The position numbers and the translations under genes are program-made. Positions 34,133 through 43,050 of a stretch of 64,000 nucleotides of DNA are shown here, in pieces. Below the pieces are notes generated by a model, which was not told the origin of the DNA, did not search any database, and was given only the letters and a program-made list of their open reading frames with translations. Position 1 is the first letter of the stretch; every line of letters starts with the position of its first letter. The stretch is from Scytonematopsis contorta HA4267-MV1 (lineage in GTDB: Bacteria > Cyanobacteriota > Cyanobacteriia > Cyanobacteriales > Nostocaceae): positions 124,001 through 188,000 of the forward strand of contig JAHHIC010000066.1 of assembly GCA_019359035.1 (NCBI GenBank). The letters are read 5' to 3'.

Positions 34133-35923
34133 TTAATTATTTCGTCCAAAATTGGGAAGTTCAACAGAAGCCAAAGATTTTCGTTTTTTGGGTGGATGTT
34201 TGGGATTTACCACAGGTGAAGGTGAACTTGCATCATTTGGGTAGCTATCCAAAGGATTTATTGGCTGAGCTGTTTTTGAAGGTTGAACTGTTGGTACTGA
34301 TGAGATTTCATTTGACCACAAATCTTCTGTTACTTGTCTATTGGTATCAATTACCGTGGGTTTCCTTATTTCCGGGGTCTCATCATCTACCACATGGGTT
34401 GCAAAAGTTTCCCAAATTGGTTGAGCAGAGTGATTATCCTCTATATTTGTTTGGTTATTTGCTTGATTTGGTGATGGTGATGGTGTGGTTGCAGGTTGTG
34501 CTGCAAAGAACATCTGAATGACTTTATCCAATTGTTCATCCAGTCCTTGCAAATCATGAGGAAAGATTTGGGGTGTAGTCGTTTCTTCATTATGAATTTC
34601 TGGAATAATTTCTGGAATAATTTCCGGAGCAATTTCCGGAGCAATTTCTAGATTTATTTCTGCAATAATTTCTGAAATAATTTTTGAATTTATTTCTGAA
34701 TTTATTTCTGGATTGATTTCTGGGTTGATTTCTGGGTTGATTTCTGGATTGATTTCTGGGTTGATTTCTTGATTTATTTCTGAAGTAATTTTGTGGTTAG
34801 TTTCTAAATTTACTTCTGGAGTAATTTCTGGAATAATTTCTGGAGTAATTTCTGAAGTAAAAGCCACTTCAGGTGTTGATTGCTGAGATAATTTATCTCC
34901 TTGTGGAGTTGGAGAAGATATTGTATATTGTTCGTCCAAAAGGTGGCTGAGATTTTCTGTTGGAAATTGTGGTTGTACAGACCAAGGTTGAATTGGTTCT
35001 GCTTTGGTAAATGCGTCCCAGACTTTTTTTGAGTGCTTGCGTACTTTTATCTCTATTTCGCTTAAGTTATCTGTAGGGCTATTTTGATTATCAAAGTTGG
35101 CTACAACCGGAGACTCTAGACATTTTTCTAAAGCCGCTTTAAATTGTAAAGTTTGACGTTGTTGCCGCAAAAGTCTGGTGCGTAACTCTCTGGTGGTATT
35201 TTCTGCTTGCAATACTTGATGCGACTGCTCGTTATAGTTTGTTTGTAGTAAAGAGCATTGACGTTCCAGCTGAGCTAAGCGTTGTTGGTTAATTTCTAAC
35301 TGACCTTTATAATTTTCGATAGAAATTTCTTGGCTTTGAACAGTGCAAAGAGCAGCTTCTAACTGTTGGAAAAGTGAATGAATTTGGGAATTCGCTGCAA
35401 CCAGTTCTTGATTTTGCTGGTTGAGCATCGATTCTGTAACGCTAGCGCGTTTTTTCTGCCATTGCAAAGCCGTATCAGACTCAGATAACGCAGCTGTTAG
35501 TCGGTCAACTTGCTCATACAAATCATTGTTAGCGGAACGTAATTCTTGATTTAGACTCAATAACTTCTCAAATTCAGAGTCAACCAAGGATTCTTTGGGG
35601 CTATCAGGTTCCGCAACCCAATCAGATGAGGTTTTATTTTGTTCTTCGTTAATATGATTTACATTAATATTACTTAATACTTGCTGCTGTTGCTGGGAGT
35701 CGAAAATAGCTTGTTGTTCGCCAATTAACTGTTGCAAAGGAGTATTTTGTTCATTTTCATCAACGCTTGCAGGTAACAAAATCGGCATTTTGCCTACTTC
35801 TGCACTTTTTTGAGGCGAAACCAGATAAAAAGGACAATTCGCCGACTGTGCTTGTGGCGAATCATTCAAATTCATAGATTCCTCAAATACTTCATTATTA
35901 GGCTTTTCGGCTTCACGCATCAC
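34133..35923 (-). CDS. Coiled-coil protein with Ile-Asn-Pro-Glu repeats
   Basis: The 596-residue protein has a polar N-terminus (1-110), a long coiled coil at about 115-285 (EKLLSLNQELRSANNDLYEQ, QRLAQLERQCSLLQ, RTRLLRQQRQTLQF), and a disordered acidic half. The latter includes about 20 four- to five-residue repeats of the type EINPEI/EITPEI (about residues 355-430), encoded by tandem 12-15-bp DNA units. The last 20 residues (PKKRKSLASVELPNFGRNN) look conserved. No membrane segment or enzyme motif is seen. It may be a structural or scaffold protein; I cannot name a family. Confidence 0.7.
   Translation of the reverse strand: MMREAEKPNNEVFEESMNLNDSPQAQSANCPFYLVSPQKSAEVGKMPILLPASVDENEQNTPLQQLIGEQQAIFDSQQQQQVLSNINVNHINEEQNKTSSDWVAEPDSPKESLVDSEFEKLLSLNQELRSANNDLYEQVDRLTAALSESDTALQWQKKRASVTESMLNQQNQELVAANSQIHSLFQQLEAALCTVQSQEISIENYKGQLEINQQRLAQLERQCSLLQTNYNEQSHQVLQAENTTRELRTRLLRQQRQTLQFKAALEKCLESPVVANFDNQNSPTDNLSEIEIKVRKHSKKVWDAFTKAEPIQPWSVQPQFPTENLSHLLDEQYTISSPTPQGDKLSQQSTPEVAFTSEITPEIIPEITPEVNLETNHKITSEINQEINPEINPEINPEINPEINPEINSEINSKIISEIIAEINLEIAPEIAPEIIPEIIPEIHNEETTTPQIFPHDLQGLDEQLDKVIQMFFAAQPATTPSPSPNQANNQTNIEDNHSAQPIWETFATHVVDDETPEIRKPTVIDTNRQVTEDLWSNEISSVPTVQPSKTAQPINPLDSYPNDASSPSPVVNPKHPPKKRKSLASVELPNFGRNN
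34594..34860. repeat. 12-15-bp intragenic tandem repeats (GATTTCTGGATT)
   Basis: Units such as TTTCTGGATTGA and TTTCTGGAATAA repeat about 20 times in frame on the minus strand, coding for E-I-x-P-E peptides in the coiled-coil protein. Units differ at single bases, which suggests slippage followed by drift. Confidence 0.85.
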
Positions 35924-36071
35924 TCTTCTCCCACCAGTTTGTCAACTAAAAAGTAGTAAGTAATTATCACTAGTTTTAAAAAAATCGTTTATTAATAAAG
36001 TCTACTTTATCAACAGAAAACCGATTTAGCCTATATGTTACTCATACTTTATTAATTAGTTTTACCTATTT

Positions 36072-36127
36072 GGGGAGTGGGGGGTGGGGAGTGGGGAGTG
36101 GGGAGTGGGGAGTGGGGAGTGGGGAGT
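36072..36127. repeat. Heptamer STRR (GGGGAGT)
   Basis: Eight GGGGAGT heptamers lie upstream of the coiled-coil gene. They mark the left edge of a repeat-filled gap that also holds the 36.15-kb array and a facing CCCCACT run at 36389-36411. Confidence 0.92.
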
Positions 36128-36149
36128 AGTTAATAAAATTTAGCGGAAG

Positions 36150-36382
36150 TAGTGCGAGCATCTTGCTGGCTTTAATTTTATAGCTACGCTTTAATTTTAT
36201 AGCTCGCTTTAATTTTATAGCTACGCTCCAATTTCATAGCTCGCTTTAATTTTATAGCTACGCTCCAATTTCATAGCTAGCTTTAATTTTATAACTACGC
36301 CCCAATTTTATAGCTCGCTTTAATTTTATAGCTACGCTCCAATTTTATCGCTCGCTTTAATTAGATAGCTCGCTAATACTAT
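36150..36382. repeat. TTTAATTTTATAGCT tandem array seeded by the GTGCGAGCATCTTGCT core
   Basis: The core AGTAGTGCGAGCATCTTGCT (ending GGC here) is followed by about twelve half-units of 18-19 bp, alternating CTTTAATTTTATAGCTCG and CTCCAATTTTATAGCTACG forms (about 37 bp per pair). It is non-coding. The same core borders the arrays at 19.5-20.3 kb and 54.4-54.8 kb, though the repeated unit is different in each. Confidence 0.9.
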
Positions 36383-36388
36383 CTAATT

Positions 36389-36411
36389 CCCACTCCCCAC
36401 TCCCCACTCCC
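36389..36411. repeat. Heptamer STRR (CCCCACT)
   Basis: Three CCCCACT heptamers facing the GGGGAGT run at 36072, next to the stop codon of the minus-strand propeller protein. Confidence 0.88.
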
Positions 36412-36415
36412 TAAC

Positions 36416-37924
36416 TCAAGGAAGCCATAGGGGAGAAAAGCCCACAAAAGGAAGTTGTTCGGGTTTATTTTCTGAAGTTGTTTGTGGGTCAGCAGGCAAC
36501 AATGGCATCAACCACAAACTACTATTAGTAATAGGTTGTCCATCTTCAGTAGTCAGCGCGTTTCCTTGTGGGGGTACATTTGGGTCAAGAGGTACTACTT
36601 GGTCAAATAACAACGCTAGACCATCAGGTGCTAAACTCATTTTTACGCTTCGTTGTAAAGCAGGGAGCATTAACAGAGGTTTTTGTTGTGCTGTTTTAAT
36701 GTCTATTGCAACTAAATATGGTTGTTCTTGGTATGCTTGACCCGGAATAACTTGCGTCACTATACAGTAAAGCGTGGGGGAAGCTGGGTCAAACTGACAA
36801 TCTAGAATCGACCCTTGTGTACGTAAAAGTGATTTTTGTGGCCCTTGGTTAGAGACTAAAAATAATTCCCGTGTGAAGTCAGTATTAAATCTTACCATTG
36901 CGGCTTGGGAGCCATCTTTAGCAAAAGCTTGAACCAAACCATATTGTGGCAGAAAATCCAGAGGCTTTGTACCGTCTTCTTGAATAGGTAAAATGGCTGC
37001 ACCTTGTCCTTGAGCCACAGCTACTTGTTTACTATCTGGAGTAATAATAAACTCACCTGGTGGTTGGCTCTTTATACGTTGAGGAGTGGGTTTTGAGCCA
37101 TCAATTGTTTTTGCTGGCATAAACCACAGTCCAAAATCACCGGGGTTATCCCGTTTGCCTCGTTGGACAACAATAGTTTCTCCATCAGGAGATAAATCAA
37201 ATTTCAGGTTTTGGTAATCTTTGTTGTCCAAAATCAGAGCCATTCGACCCGATGAATCTTCCTCCGGTTTAACAGTGTCGCTAGATACACCAGTGAGTAC
37301 TGTATATAATTGTCCCTCAAGTGGGCTGGTATTATTTTTTGGTCTGGCTGAAAATAAAATTCTTTCCCCATTCGGATATGGTTTAAAATCCATTACTACT
37401 AAGTCTTTTGGGGTCAGTACTTTTTTTTGTTGTTGGCTTAAATTATAAAGAATTAATTGCCCTTGGTCTTCGGGGTTGACTCCGATATATAAAAGAACTC
37501 GGTCACGTGTGGTAAATGAGCCTTTAAAAGGTTGTATTGCTCGGCTTTTGCCTTCTTTCTCAGAAAATTTGTCTCGTGCATTTTCCAGCTTTACTTGATA
37601 TTTTTCGCCGTAAGGTGCTGGTGTTAATAATGTATAAACCATCCGTCTTCCCGACCAACTCATTTTACCTGCCAGTGGTGGGTCTATTTTCAAATTTTCC
37701 TCAACACTTTTTGGATTCATTGGACGGCTAAAAGTCATACTAAAAGAATTGTTATCAGCCCCAATTTTTTCATTTTGCCAGCTAAAATTTCTGACACTAG
37801 CCTTAACTGCATCTCCTTGGAAAACTAATATCCCCATTAATACAGCTAGTACTAACATCAATAGAATTGCAACACGGTCGAGTGGTTGGTTTAGTTTTAG
37901 AGCGGGAAAGTTTTTAGTGGTCAT
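36416..37924 (-). CDS. Membrane-anchored Big_5/beta-propeller protein
   Basis: The 502-residue product (ATG 37924, MTTKNFPALKLNQPLDRVAI) has one N-terminal membrane segment (ILLMLVLAVLMGILVF). An Ig-like Big_5 domain follows (SFSMTFSRPMNPKSVEENLK, LTPAPYGEKYQVKLE; about residues 45-140). Then comes a TolB/WD40-like propeller with blades such as KPYPNGERILFSAR, LSPDGETIVVQRG and PDSKQVAVAQG. It should face the periplasm and may bind protein or wall components. The frame is open to 38005 only because a GGGAATG heptamer array lies upstream. No catalytic site is seen. Confidence 0.75.
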   Translation of the reverse strand: MTTKNFPALKLNQPLDRVAILLMLVLAVLMGILVFQGDAVKASVRNFSWQNEKIGADNNSFSMTFSRPMNPKSVEENLKIDPPLAGKMSWSGRRMVYTLLTPAPYGEKYQVKLENARDKFSEKEGKSRAIQPFKGSFTTRDRVLLYIGVNPEDQGQLILYNLSQQQKKVLTPKDLVVMDFKPYPNGERILFSARPKNNTSPLEGQLYTVLTGVSSDTVKPEEDSSGRMALILDNKDYQNLKFDLSPDGETIVVQRGKRDNPGDFGLWFMPAKTIDGSKPTPQRIKSQPPGEFIITPDSKQVAVAQGQGAAILPIQEDGTKPLDFLPQYGLVQAFAKDGSQAAMVRFNTDFTRELFLVSNQGPQKSLLRTQGSILDCQFDPASPTLYCIVTQVIPGQAYQEQPYLVAIDIKTAQQKPLLMLPALQRSVKMSLAPDGLALLFDQVVPLDPNVPPQGNALTTEDGQPITNSSLWLMPLLPADPQTTSENKPEQLPFVGFSPLWLP

Positions 37925-37931
37925 CAGAAAT

Positions 37932-37996
37932 AGGGAGTGGGGAATGGGGAGTTGGGAATGGGGAGTGGGGAATGGGGAATGGGGAATGGGGAATGG
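37932..37996. repeat. Heptamer STRR (GGGGAGT/GGGGAAT)
   Basis: About nine heptamers lie just upstream of ATG 37924 on the minus strand, occupying the 5' leader and ribosome-binding region of the propeller gene, as the similar array does before ssb. Confidence 0.92.
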
Positions 37997-38077
37997 AAAA
38001 TACAAACACTACAAAACTTCTTAATTTATAATCCCTACTACCAACTCCTCCCTCCCCACTCCCTACTCCCACTCCGA

Positions 38078-38854
38078 TTAATAACTATAAGGATTTTTCG
38101 GTTGTGATATTTTCTTGATGGAAGTGGCTTCTACTGCTAAATGACGTTTTCCTGCTATAGTTTCCGTCATCATTTTTCCTTCTACTTCTAACCAAGTATC
38201 TGGTGGGTAGTTGTCCCGACTTTCTTTTATTTTTACTGGCAAACCTATAGGATATGCATCGGCTGCACAACAGGTAATTACAAATTGAGATAGCATTATA
38301 AAGTCTTTGTTTAGTTCTGATTGATGAACTACAAAGCCTTGTATCTTTGCTTTTTGACCTTTATATGAGTCTGGTTCCGGATAAACGCTTAGTGTACGTA
38401 CCCAATCTAATAAGGTACGTTCTTCTGGACGACGTGAAGACTTGAATGATTGAGGTTGAGAACGTGTTGGGCCTAATAATTCTGTGATACTGCGTGTCAT
38501 CGCTTTGTCACTTGCGAACACTTGGGGTGTAATCATTAAACCCATCATTGCAGTCATTAGTAGTATTAAGCTACCAACACCAGGAGGAAAAACATTCATG
38601 TGTTCAGCATCAGAAGTTTCTGGTTGACGACGACGCTGCAACAGTTGCTTTGTCTTAAAAAAAGCTATAAGCGATAAACTAACACCACCAAAAATGACTA
38701 ACCAAAAATAATCTCGGTGAATTAATAAATATATTTTGCCAGTGATACAGTATTTCAGCATTAAAATGCCCCAAGTCGCAATGGCTATAACATCTAGCCA
38801 CGGTAAATACTTTCTTGGAACAAAAGTTTTTTTTGGTTTTCTTATTGCAGTCAT
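38078..38854 (-). CDS. TIGR03943-family membrane protein
   Basis: The 258-residue protein has two N-terminal membrane helices (WLDVIAIATWGILMLKY and YFWLVIFGGVSLSLIAFF), a third (VGSLILLMTAMMGLMITP), and a C-terminal soluble domain with YKGQKAKIQGFVV, FVITCCAADAYPIGLPVK and DTWLEVEGKM. The CCxAD motif is typical of the TIGR03943/DUF1980 family. It pairs with the upstream permease (38936-39982), a constant partnership in many bacteria thought to concern metal or small-molecule export. The product is probably membrane-bound. The gap to the permease is 81 bp and contains TTGACTG-type repeats. Confidence 0.88.
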   Translation of the reverse strand: MTAIRKPKKTFVPRKYLPWLDVIAIATWGILMLKYCITGKIYLLIHRDYFWLVIFGGVSLSLIAFFKTKQLLQRRRQPETSDAEHMNVFPPGVGSLILLMTAMMGLMITPQVFASDKAMTRSITELLGPTRSQPQSFKSSRRPEERTLLDWVRTLSVYPEPDSYKGQKAKIQGFVVHQSELNKDFIMLSQFVITCCAADAYPIGLPVKIKESRDNYPPDTWLEVEGKMMTETIAGKRHLAVEATSIKKISQPKNPYSY

Positions 38855-38935
38855 TATTATTTAATCGCCCAAAATTCAGTTATAAATTGTCAACAGTAAA
38901 CAGTCAGTAATTAGCAGTCAACAGCCAACAATTTT

Positions 38936-39982
38936 TCAAATTACGTACAAATTCAAGAATAATGTAAACAAAAACGTTAATTGCGCTGCTATCGCGAATA
39001 AATAAATTAATGCCTTTGGCTTAAAAATTGATAACATTAAACCAATGCCTTTAATATCAACCATCGGACCAAATACTAAAAATGCTAGTAATGAACCGCT
39101 TGTAAAGGCTGATGCAAAGGATAGGGCAAAGAATGAGTCAACAGTAGAACAAATTGATACTACGGTTGCTAATACTAACATTCCTAAAATCGAGGTTACA
39201 GGTCCTGCACCTAAACTGAGAATTAACTCACGAGGTGCTAGCACTTGGATTGCTGCTGCTATTGCACTACCAATCACCATTACGGCTCCTAATTCCCGCG
39301 TTTCTTGGACGATATTATCTAGCATTAGTTGCAGTCTATCGCCTAATGGTTTTTTCGCTATTGGTGCTGTCATGCTTTCTAGCATTGCATCGGCATTTAC
39401 TACTTTTGAGGTCGCTGTCTTTCCTCCCAAAAAATAAGTCCCTGATTTTAACAAGCCTAATGATTTTTTCTCTAATGGAGTTGAGACACTCACTTTTGTG
39501 TCCTGCTTAGATGCTGAGTTAAATTTTATATATCGGGCTATTGTCGGTTGTACTATTGGTGTTAAATCTTTTTGAAAGCTAAAAACAAAACCGATTATTG
39601 TGGCAATTAATAGGGAAAATACAACCCGCAATACCACTATTTCTGGTTGGTCACGAAATGCTGTCCATGTTGACCATATGACTATTGGGTTAATTGTTGG
39701 TGCTGCCAACAAAAAACCTATGGCTACAGGCGTCGGTAAGCCCTGCATTAGCATTCTTCTTGCTACTGGTACGTTACCACACTCGCACACTGGAAATATA
39801 AAACCAACCAGACTACCAACGAAAGCACCCAAAAGAGGGTTTCTTGGCATTCTTTTTACCAGTTTGCGCTCGTCCACAAAGAACAGCAGCAGACTGGAGA
39901 ATAAAACACCTAGCAGTAAAAAAGGTATCGCTTCAACCAACAAACTCAGAAATATGGTGAAGCCGTTGTTCAGTTGATTCAT
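38936..39982 (-). CDS. UPF0718/DUF318 permease
   Basis: A 348-residue polytopic membrane protein with the family motif FPVCECGNVPVARRMLMQG and FLLAAPTINPIVIWSTW in the first half. The second half repeats related elements (VVSICSTVDSFFALSFASAF, LVFGPMVDIKGIGLMLS). About eight membrane segments flank a cytoplasmic loop of about 90 residues. The conserved CECG cysteines suggest metal or thiol chemistry. It is the first gene of a probable operon with the TIGR03943 protein. The substrate is unknown. I looked for a Zur-like box upstream and found none I could defend. Confidence 0.88.
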   Translation of the reverse strand: MNQLNNGFTIFLSLLVEAIPFLLLGVLFSSLLLFFVDERKLVKRMPRNPLLGAFVGSLVGFIFPVCECGNVPVARRMLMQGLPTPVAIGFLLAAPTINPIVIWSTWTAFRDQPEIVVLRVVFSLLIATIIGFVFSFQKDLTPIVQPTIARYIKFNSASKQDTKVSVSTPLEKKSLGLLKSGTYFLGGKTATSKVVNADAMLESMTAPIAKKPLGDRLQLMLDNIVQETRELGAVMVIGSAIAAAIQVLAPRELILSLGAGPVTSILGMLVLATVVSICSTVDSFFALSFASAFTSGSLLAFLVFGPMVDIKGIGLMLSIFKPKALIYLFAIAAQLTFLFTLFLNLYVI

Positions 39983-40443
39983 GGGGGTCGCCGTTAACAG
40001 CGGGGTAACTTTGTGTGATTTAGTTTATGTCAAGCCATTCTATCGAAATGGGGATCAAAAACAAGTAGGTGTAATTAAAGATATATAAAATACTCTGATT
40101 GTTCTTTACTCTTGCACATTTTTTAGCAATCACAGGCTATCAGGCATCAACCACCAGCCATCAGCTACTAACCTCATATAGTTATTTCTACCTAAATAAT
40201 TGGCAGATAATATAAATGTACTCATACGTTCTCCAACTAGGTAAATGATTCCCATTCCCATAAAGTTAATAGCTCTTAGGCATTAATTATCCTTTTACAT
40301 AATTACAACGGTTTTGCCCTGCTAATAAAGTTAACTTCGACGCATTTTCATATAGATTTTACAAAACTTACACATTTGTTACGTACTAATAAAAGAAAAC
40401 TCACCCCCAACCCCCAATAAACCCCACCCCCAACCTCCAATAA
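39983..40443. other. Intergenic region with short CATCAGC-type repeats
   Basis: No coding frame is convincing. Around 40130-40170 CATCAGGCATCAACCACCAG words repeat imperfectly. One of the six GATC sites of the window lies at 40053-40056. Confidence 0.5.
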
Positions 40444-40604
40444 ACCCCACCCCCAACCCCCTCCCCGTAAACGGGGAGGGGGCTACGATTAATCATAAAG
40501 ATTCTCAAAAATTAAAAATTGATGCTATTAATTATTTCTGTCTAATTTGTCAATTTGTCGTAGCCCCCTCCCCGCGTGCGGGGAGGGGGTTGGGGGTGGG
40601 GTTC
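40444..40604. mobile_element. MITE-like inverted repeat, copy 2
   Basis: The left arm ACCCCACCCCCAACCCCCTC runs on to CCCGTAAACGGGGAGGGGGCTACGAT. The right arm CGTAGCCCCCTCCCCGCGTG runs on to GGGGTTGGGGGTGGGGTTCTTTGG. The ends match copy 1 at 22789-22966 but the middle differs. Extra partial left-arm copies precede it (40401-40440), suggesting repeated insertion or slippage. Confidence 0.75.
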
Positions 40605-40629
40605 TTTGGTTGGTACGAGCTATTTTTTT

Positions 40630-40848
40630 CTAAATTCTTGATTTTGGCTTCAGAAACAACCATGCGGCAAAAAATGTCCCTGCTGTAAATAATTGCGTCA
40701 AATCTAACGCTGACAAATAGCCATCCGATAAACATGCAATACTTCTGTCGGTAATACCGAATACCCAAGACGAAACGCCAAAAAGCCATATACCGTTTCT
40801 GAGATTCCCGATAAATGCCTTTGAATTAGAAGGCTGTGGGCTACTCAT
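40630..40848 (-). CDS. Small hydrophobic protein, unknown
   Basis: The 72-residue frame (MSSPQPSNSKAFIGNLRNGI, WLFGVSSWVFGITD, LTQLFTAGTFFAAWLFLKPK) has two hydrophobic stretches and a basic end. A strong AGGGAG lies 9 nt upstream of the ATG, which favours real translation. No family is recognised. It sits alone between the MITE-like element and the Hsp70-family gene. Confidence 0.5.
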   Translation of the reverse strand: MSSPQPSNSKAFIGNLRNGIWLFGVSSWVFGITDRSIACLSDGYLSALDLTQLFTAGTFFAAWLFLKPKSRI

Positions 40849-41243
40849 TAAATTTTCTCCCTTGGTAAATTAAAGATTTCCATAAAAAATTACGAAAATA
40901 CCCTATTCGTCCCTGACAAATAGCGACCCTTGATTTTGAAATTACTTTTATAGCAATATCTCTTTATATTAATAAATATTTTAACAACTTGACAAAAGCG
41001 TCATGAAATACATCCCTCAGTTATAGTGACACTATCTTAAGGTGCATTTTGAGCTAATTTGTTATATCTGATACTATTTACTGATGATAGTTTGTCAAAA
41101 AAATAGCACTGCGGTTGTTTTCTTATTTAGAACTCCTTCACAGCAAGGCTAGTAAAAAACATCCATTAACGCTAATATTGCTAGTAAGAAATAATTTTAC
41201 ACAATAGATTCTTAGAGTTTTGGCACAAAACTATTGATAATTT
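40849..41243. other. AT-rich intergenic region upstream of Hsp70-family gene
   Basis: About 395 bp with no supportable gene. It presumably contains divergent promoters for the small hydrophobic protein and the chaperone gene; I could not assign a CIRCE or sigma-32-like site. Confidence 0.45.
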
Positions 41244-42842
41244 ATGGCAATAGCAATAGATTTTGGTACTAGCAACACAGTCATTGCACGTTGGAATGCG
41301 GCAAAAGAAGAACCAGAAACGGTGAGTATTCCAGGTTTGTCAGTACAGCAGAGTTTGAATCCACCTCTAATTCCCAGTTTGGTTTATGTGGAAAATGCCG
41401 CTCTTGGGAATGTTTTAGTCGGACAAGCTGTTCGCGATCGCGGTTTGGATTTGGTGGGGGAGCAGAGATTTTTCCGTAGTTTTAAGCGGGGTATTGGTGC
41501 AGATATTCAGGGTTTTTTGCCAGAGTTGGATGGGCAAACAGTTACTTTTGAGCAAGTAGGGGAATGGTTTCTGAGGACTGTTATTGAGCAGCTAGCACCA
41601 ATGCAAGGGGGTTTAGACTCCTTAGTATTAACAGTACCAGTGGATAGTTTTGAAGCGTATCGTCATTGGTTGGGAAAAGTTTGCGAAGTTTTACCAGTAG
41701 ATGTGGTGAAGATGTTGGATGAACCGACAGCCGCAGCGTTGGGTTATGGATTAGCGGATAGTGATATTTTATTAGTAATAGACTTTGGTGGTGGAACTTT
41801 AGATTTATCTTTGGTGCGGTTGGATAAAAGTGTACAAGCCAACAAAAAGCCCACAGGGTTTTTATTGAAGTGGGGAAATAAGTCTTTAGGAGAAGAATCA
41901 AAGCAAAAAGTCAAAACCGCGAGAGTTTTGGCAAAAGCTGGGCAAAATTTAGGTGGTACAGATATTGATAGCTGGGTAGTTGATTATTTTGCTAAGAATC
42001 AGGGTTTAGTAGTCAGTCCCCTAACAATGCGATTAGCAGAAAAGGTAAAAATTCAACTATCAACCCAGCAAAGCGCAGGAGAAGTTTATTTTAACGACGA
42101 AACCTTTGAAAGTTACGAGTTGGAATTAAAACGAGATACTTTTGAACAAATCCTTACAGAGCATGGTTTTTTTGAAAGGCTTGATGACTCGATGACGAGT
42201 TTACTTATTCAAGCACGACGTCAAGGAATTGAAGTTAACGACATTAACGCAGTATTACTAGTAGGTGGAACAGTACAACTTCCAGCAGTGCAAAAATGGG
42301 TAAGACAATATTTTGATGAAAATAAAATACGCTTAGAGCGTCCCTTTGAAGCAATTGCTAGAGGTGCGCTACAGCTAACTCAAGGTACACAAATTAAAGA
42401 TTTTCTTTACCATAGTTACGGCATTCGTTATTGGGACAAACGCAACAATCGCCATAGTTGGCATCCTATCATACGAGCAGGACAACCTTACCCAATGACC
42501 CAAGGAGTAGAACTATTTTTAGGTGCTTCCGTGGAAAACCAACCAAGTATAGAACTAATTATGGGTGAACTTGGAGACGAAACCAGAGGAACCGAAGTTT
42601 ATTTTGATGGAGACAGATTAATTACTCGTCGCTTAGGAGAAGGAGCTACCAGCGTCAAACCCCTAAACGACTCAGAAGGAGCAAGAAGCATAGCTAAATT
42701 ATCACCTCTAGGATATCCCGGAAGCGATAGAGTAAAAATTTTCTTTCAAGTAGATGAACAAAGACTTTTAAGAATAACAGTAGAAGATTTGCTTACAAAC
42801 CAAACCCTGATGGAAAATCAATTAGTAGCGCAGTTGAGTTAG
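41244..42842 (+). CDS. Hsp70-family (DnaK-like) protein
   Basis: The 532-residue protein has the actin-like ATPase domain of Hsp70: phosphate-1 loop MAIAIDFGTSNTVIARW, LDEPTAAALGYGL, phosphate-2 loop LLVIDFGGGTLDLSLV, the adenosine motif LLVGGTVQLPAVQKWV, and a short beta domain after about residue 390. It is about 100 residues shorter than DnaK and lacks the helical lid and an EEVD-like tail, and it has an insertion around residues 195-225 (TGFLLKWGNKSLGEESKQKV). Such divergent Hsp70s are frequent in cyanobacteria beside the main DnaKs. Clients are unknown. It is convergent with the L,D-transpeptidase gene. Confidence 0.9.
   Translation: MAIAIDFGTSNTVIARWNAAKEEPETVSIPGLSVQQSLNPPLIPSLVYVENAALGNVLVGQAVRDRGLDLVGEQRFFRSFKRGIGADIQGFLPELDGQTVTFEQVGEWFLRTVIEQLAPMQGGLDSLVLTVPVDSFEAYRHWLGKVCEVLPVDVVKMLDEPTAAALGYGLADSDILLVIDFGGGTLDLSLVRLDKSVQANKKPTGFLLKWGNKSLGEESKQKVKTARVLAKAGQNLGGTDIDSWVVDYFAKNQGLVVSPLTMRLAEKVKIQLSTQQSAGEVYFNDETFESYELELKRDTFEQILTEHGFFERLDDSMTSLLIQARRQGIEVNDINAVLLVGGTVQLPAVQKWVRQYFDENKIRLERPFEAIARGALQLTQGTQIKDFLYHSYGIRYWDKRNNRHSWHPIIRAGQPYPMTQGVELFLGASVENQPSIELIMGELGDETRGTEVYFDGDRLITRRLGEGATSVKPLNDSEGARSIAKLSPLGYPGSDRVKIFFQVDEQRLLRITVEDLLTNQTLMENQLVAQLS
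41434..41441. other. HIP1 octamer GCGATCGC (copy 2)
   Basis: GCGATCGC within the Hsp70-family coding sequence (TTCGCGATCGCGG). Confidence 0.95.
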
Positions 42843-42928
42843 GGGAGTGGGGAGTGGGGAATGGGGAGTGGGGAGTGGGGAGTGGGGAGTGGGGAGTGGG
42901 GAGTGGGGAGTGGGGAGTGGGGAGTGGA
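42843..42928. repeat. Heptamer STRR (GGGGAGT), long run
   Basis: Twelve GGGGAGT heptamers start directly at the stop codon of the Hsp70-family gene. They face the CCCYACT run at 43001-43050, so the transcript could form a long hairpin. Spurious frames across it are ignored. Confidence 0.95.
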
Positions 42929-43000
42929 AAGAGAAATTCTTTATCATACTTATCCCCCTTATTTCCCTCATCCCCTTATTTCCCTCATTCCCTTATTCCA

Positions 43001-43050
43001 CCACTCCCTACTCCCTACTCCCCACTCCCTACTCCCCACTCCCCACTCTC
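43001..43050. repeat. Heptamer STRR (CCCCACT/CCCTACT)
   Basis: Seven CCCYACT heptamers end exactly at the stop codon of the minus-strand L,D-transpeptidase gene. Together with the 42843 run they fill the space between two convergent genes and may act as a bidirectional terminator. Confidence 0.93.

Noticed and set aside
39983-40120. Zur or other metal-regulator box upstream of the permease pair
   Set aside because: No convincing TGATAATNATTATCA-like palindrome was found.
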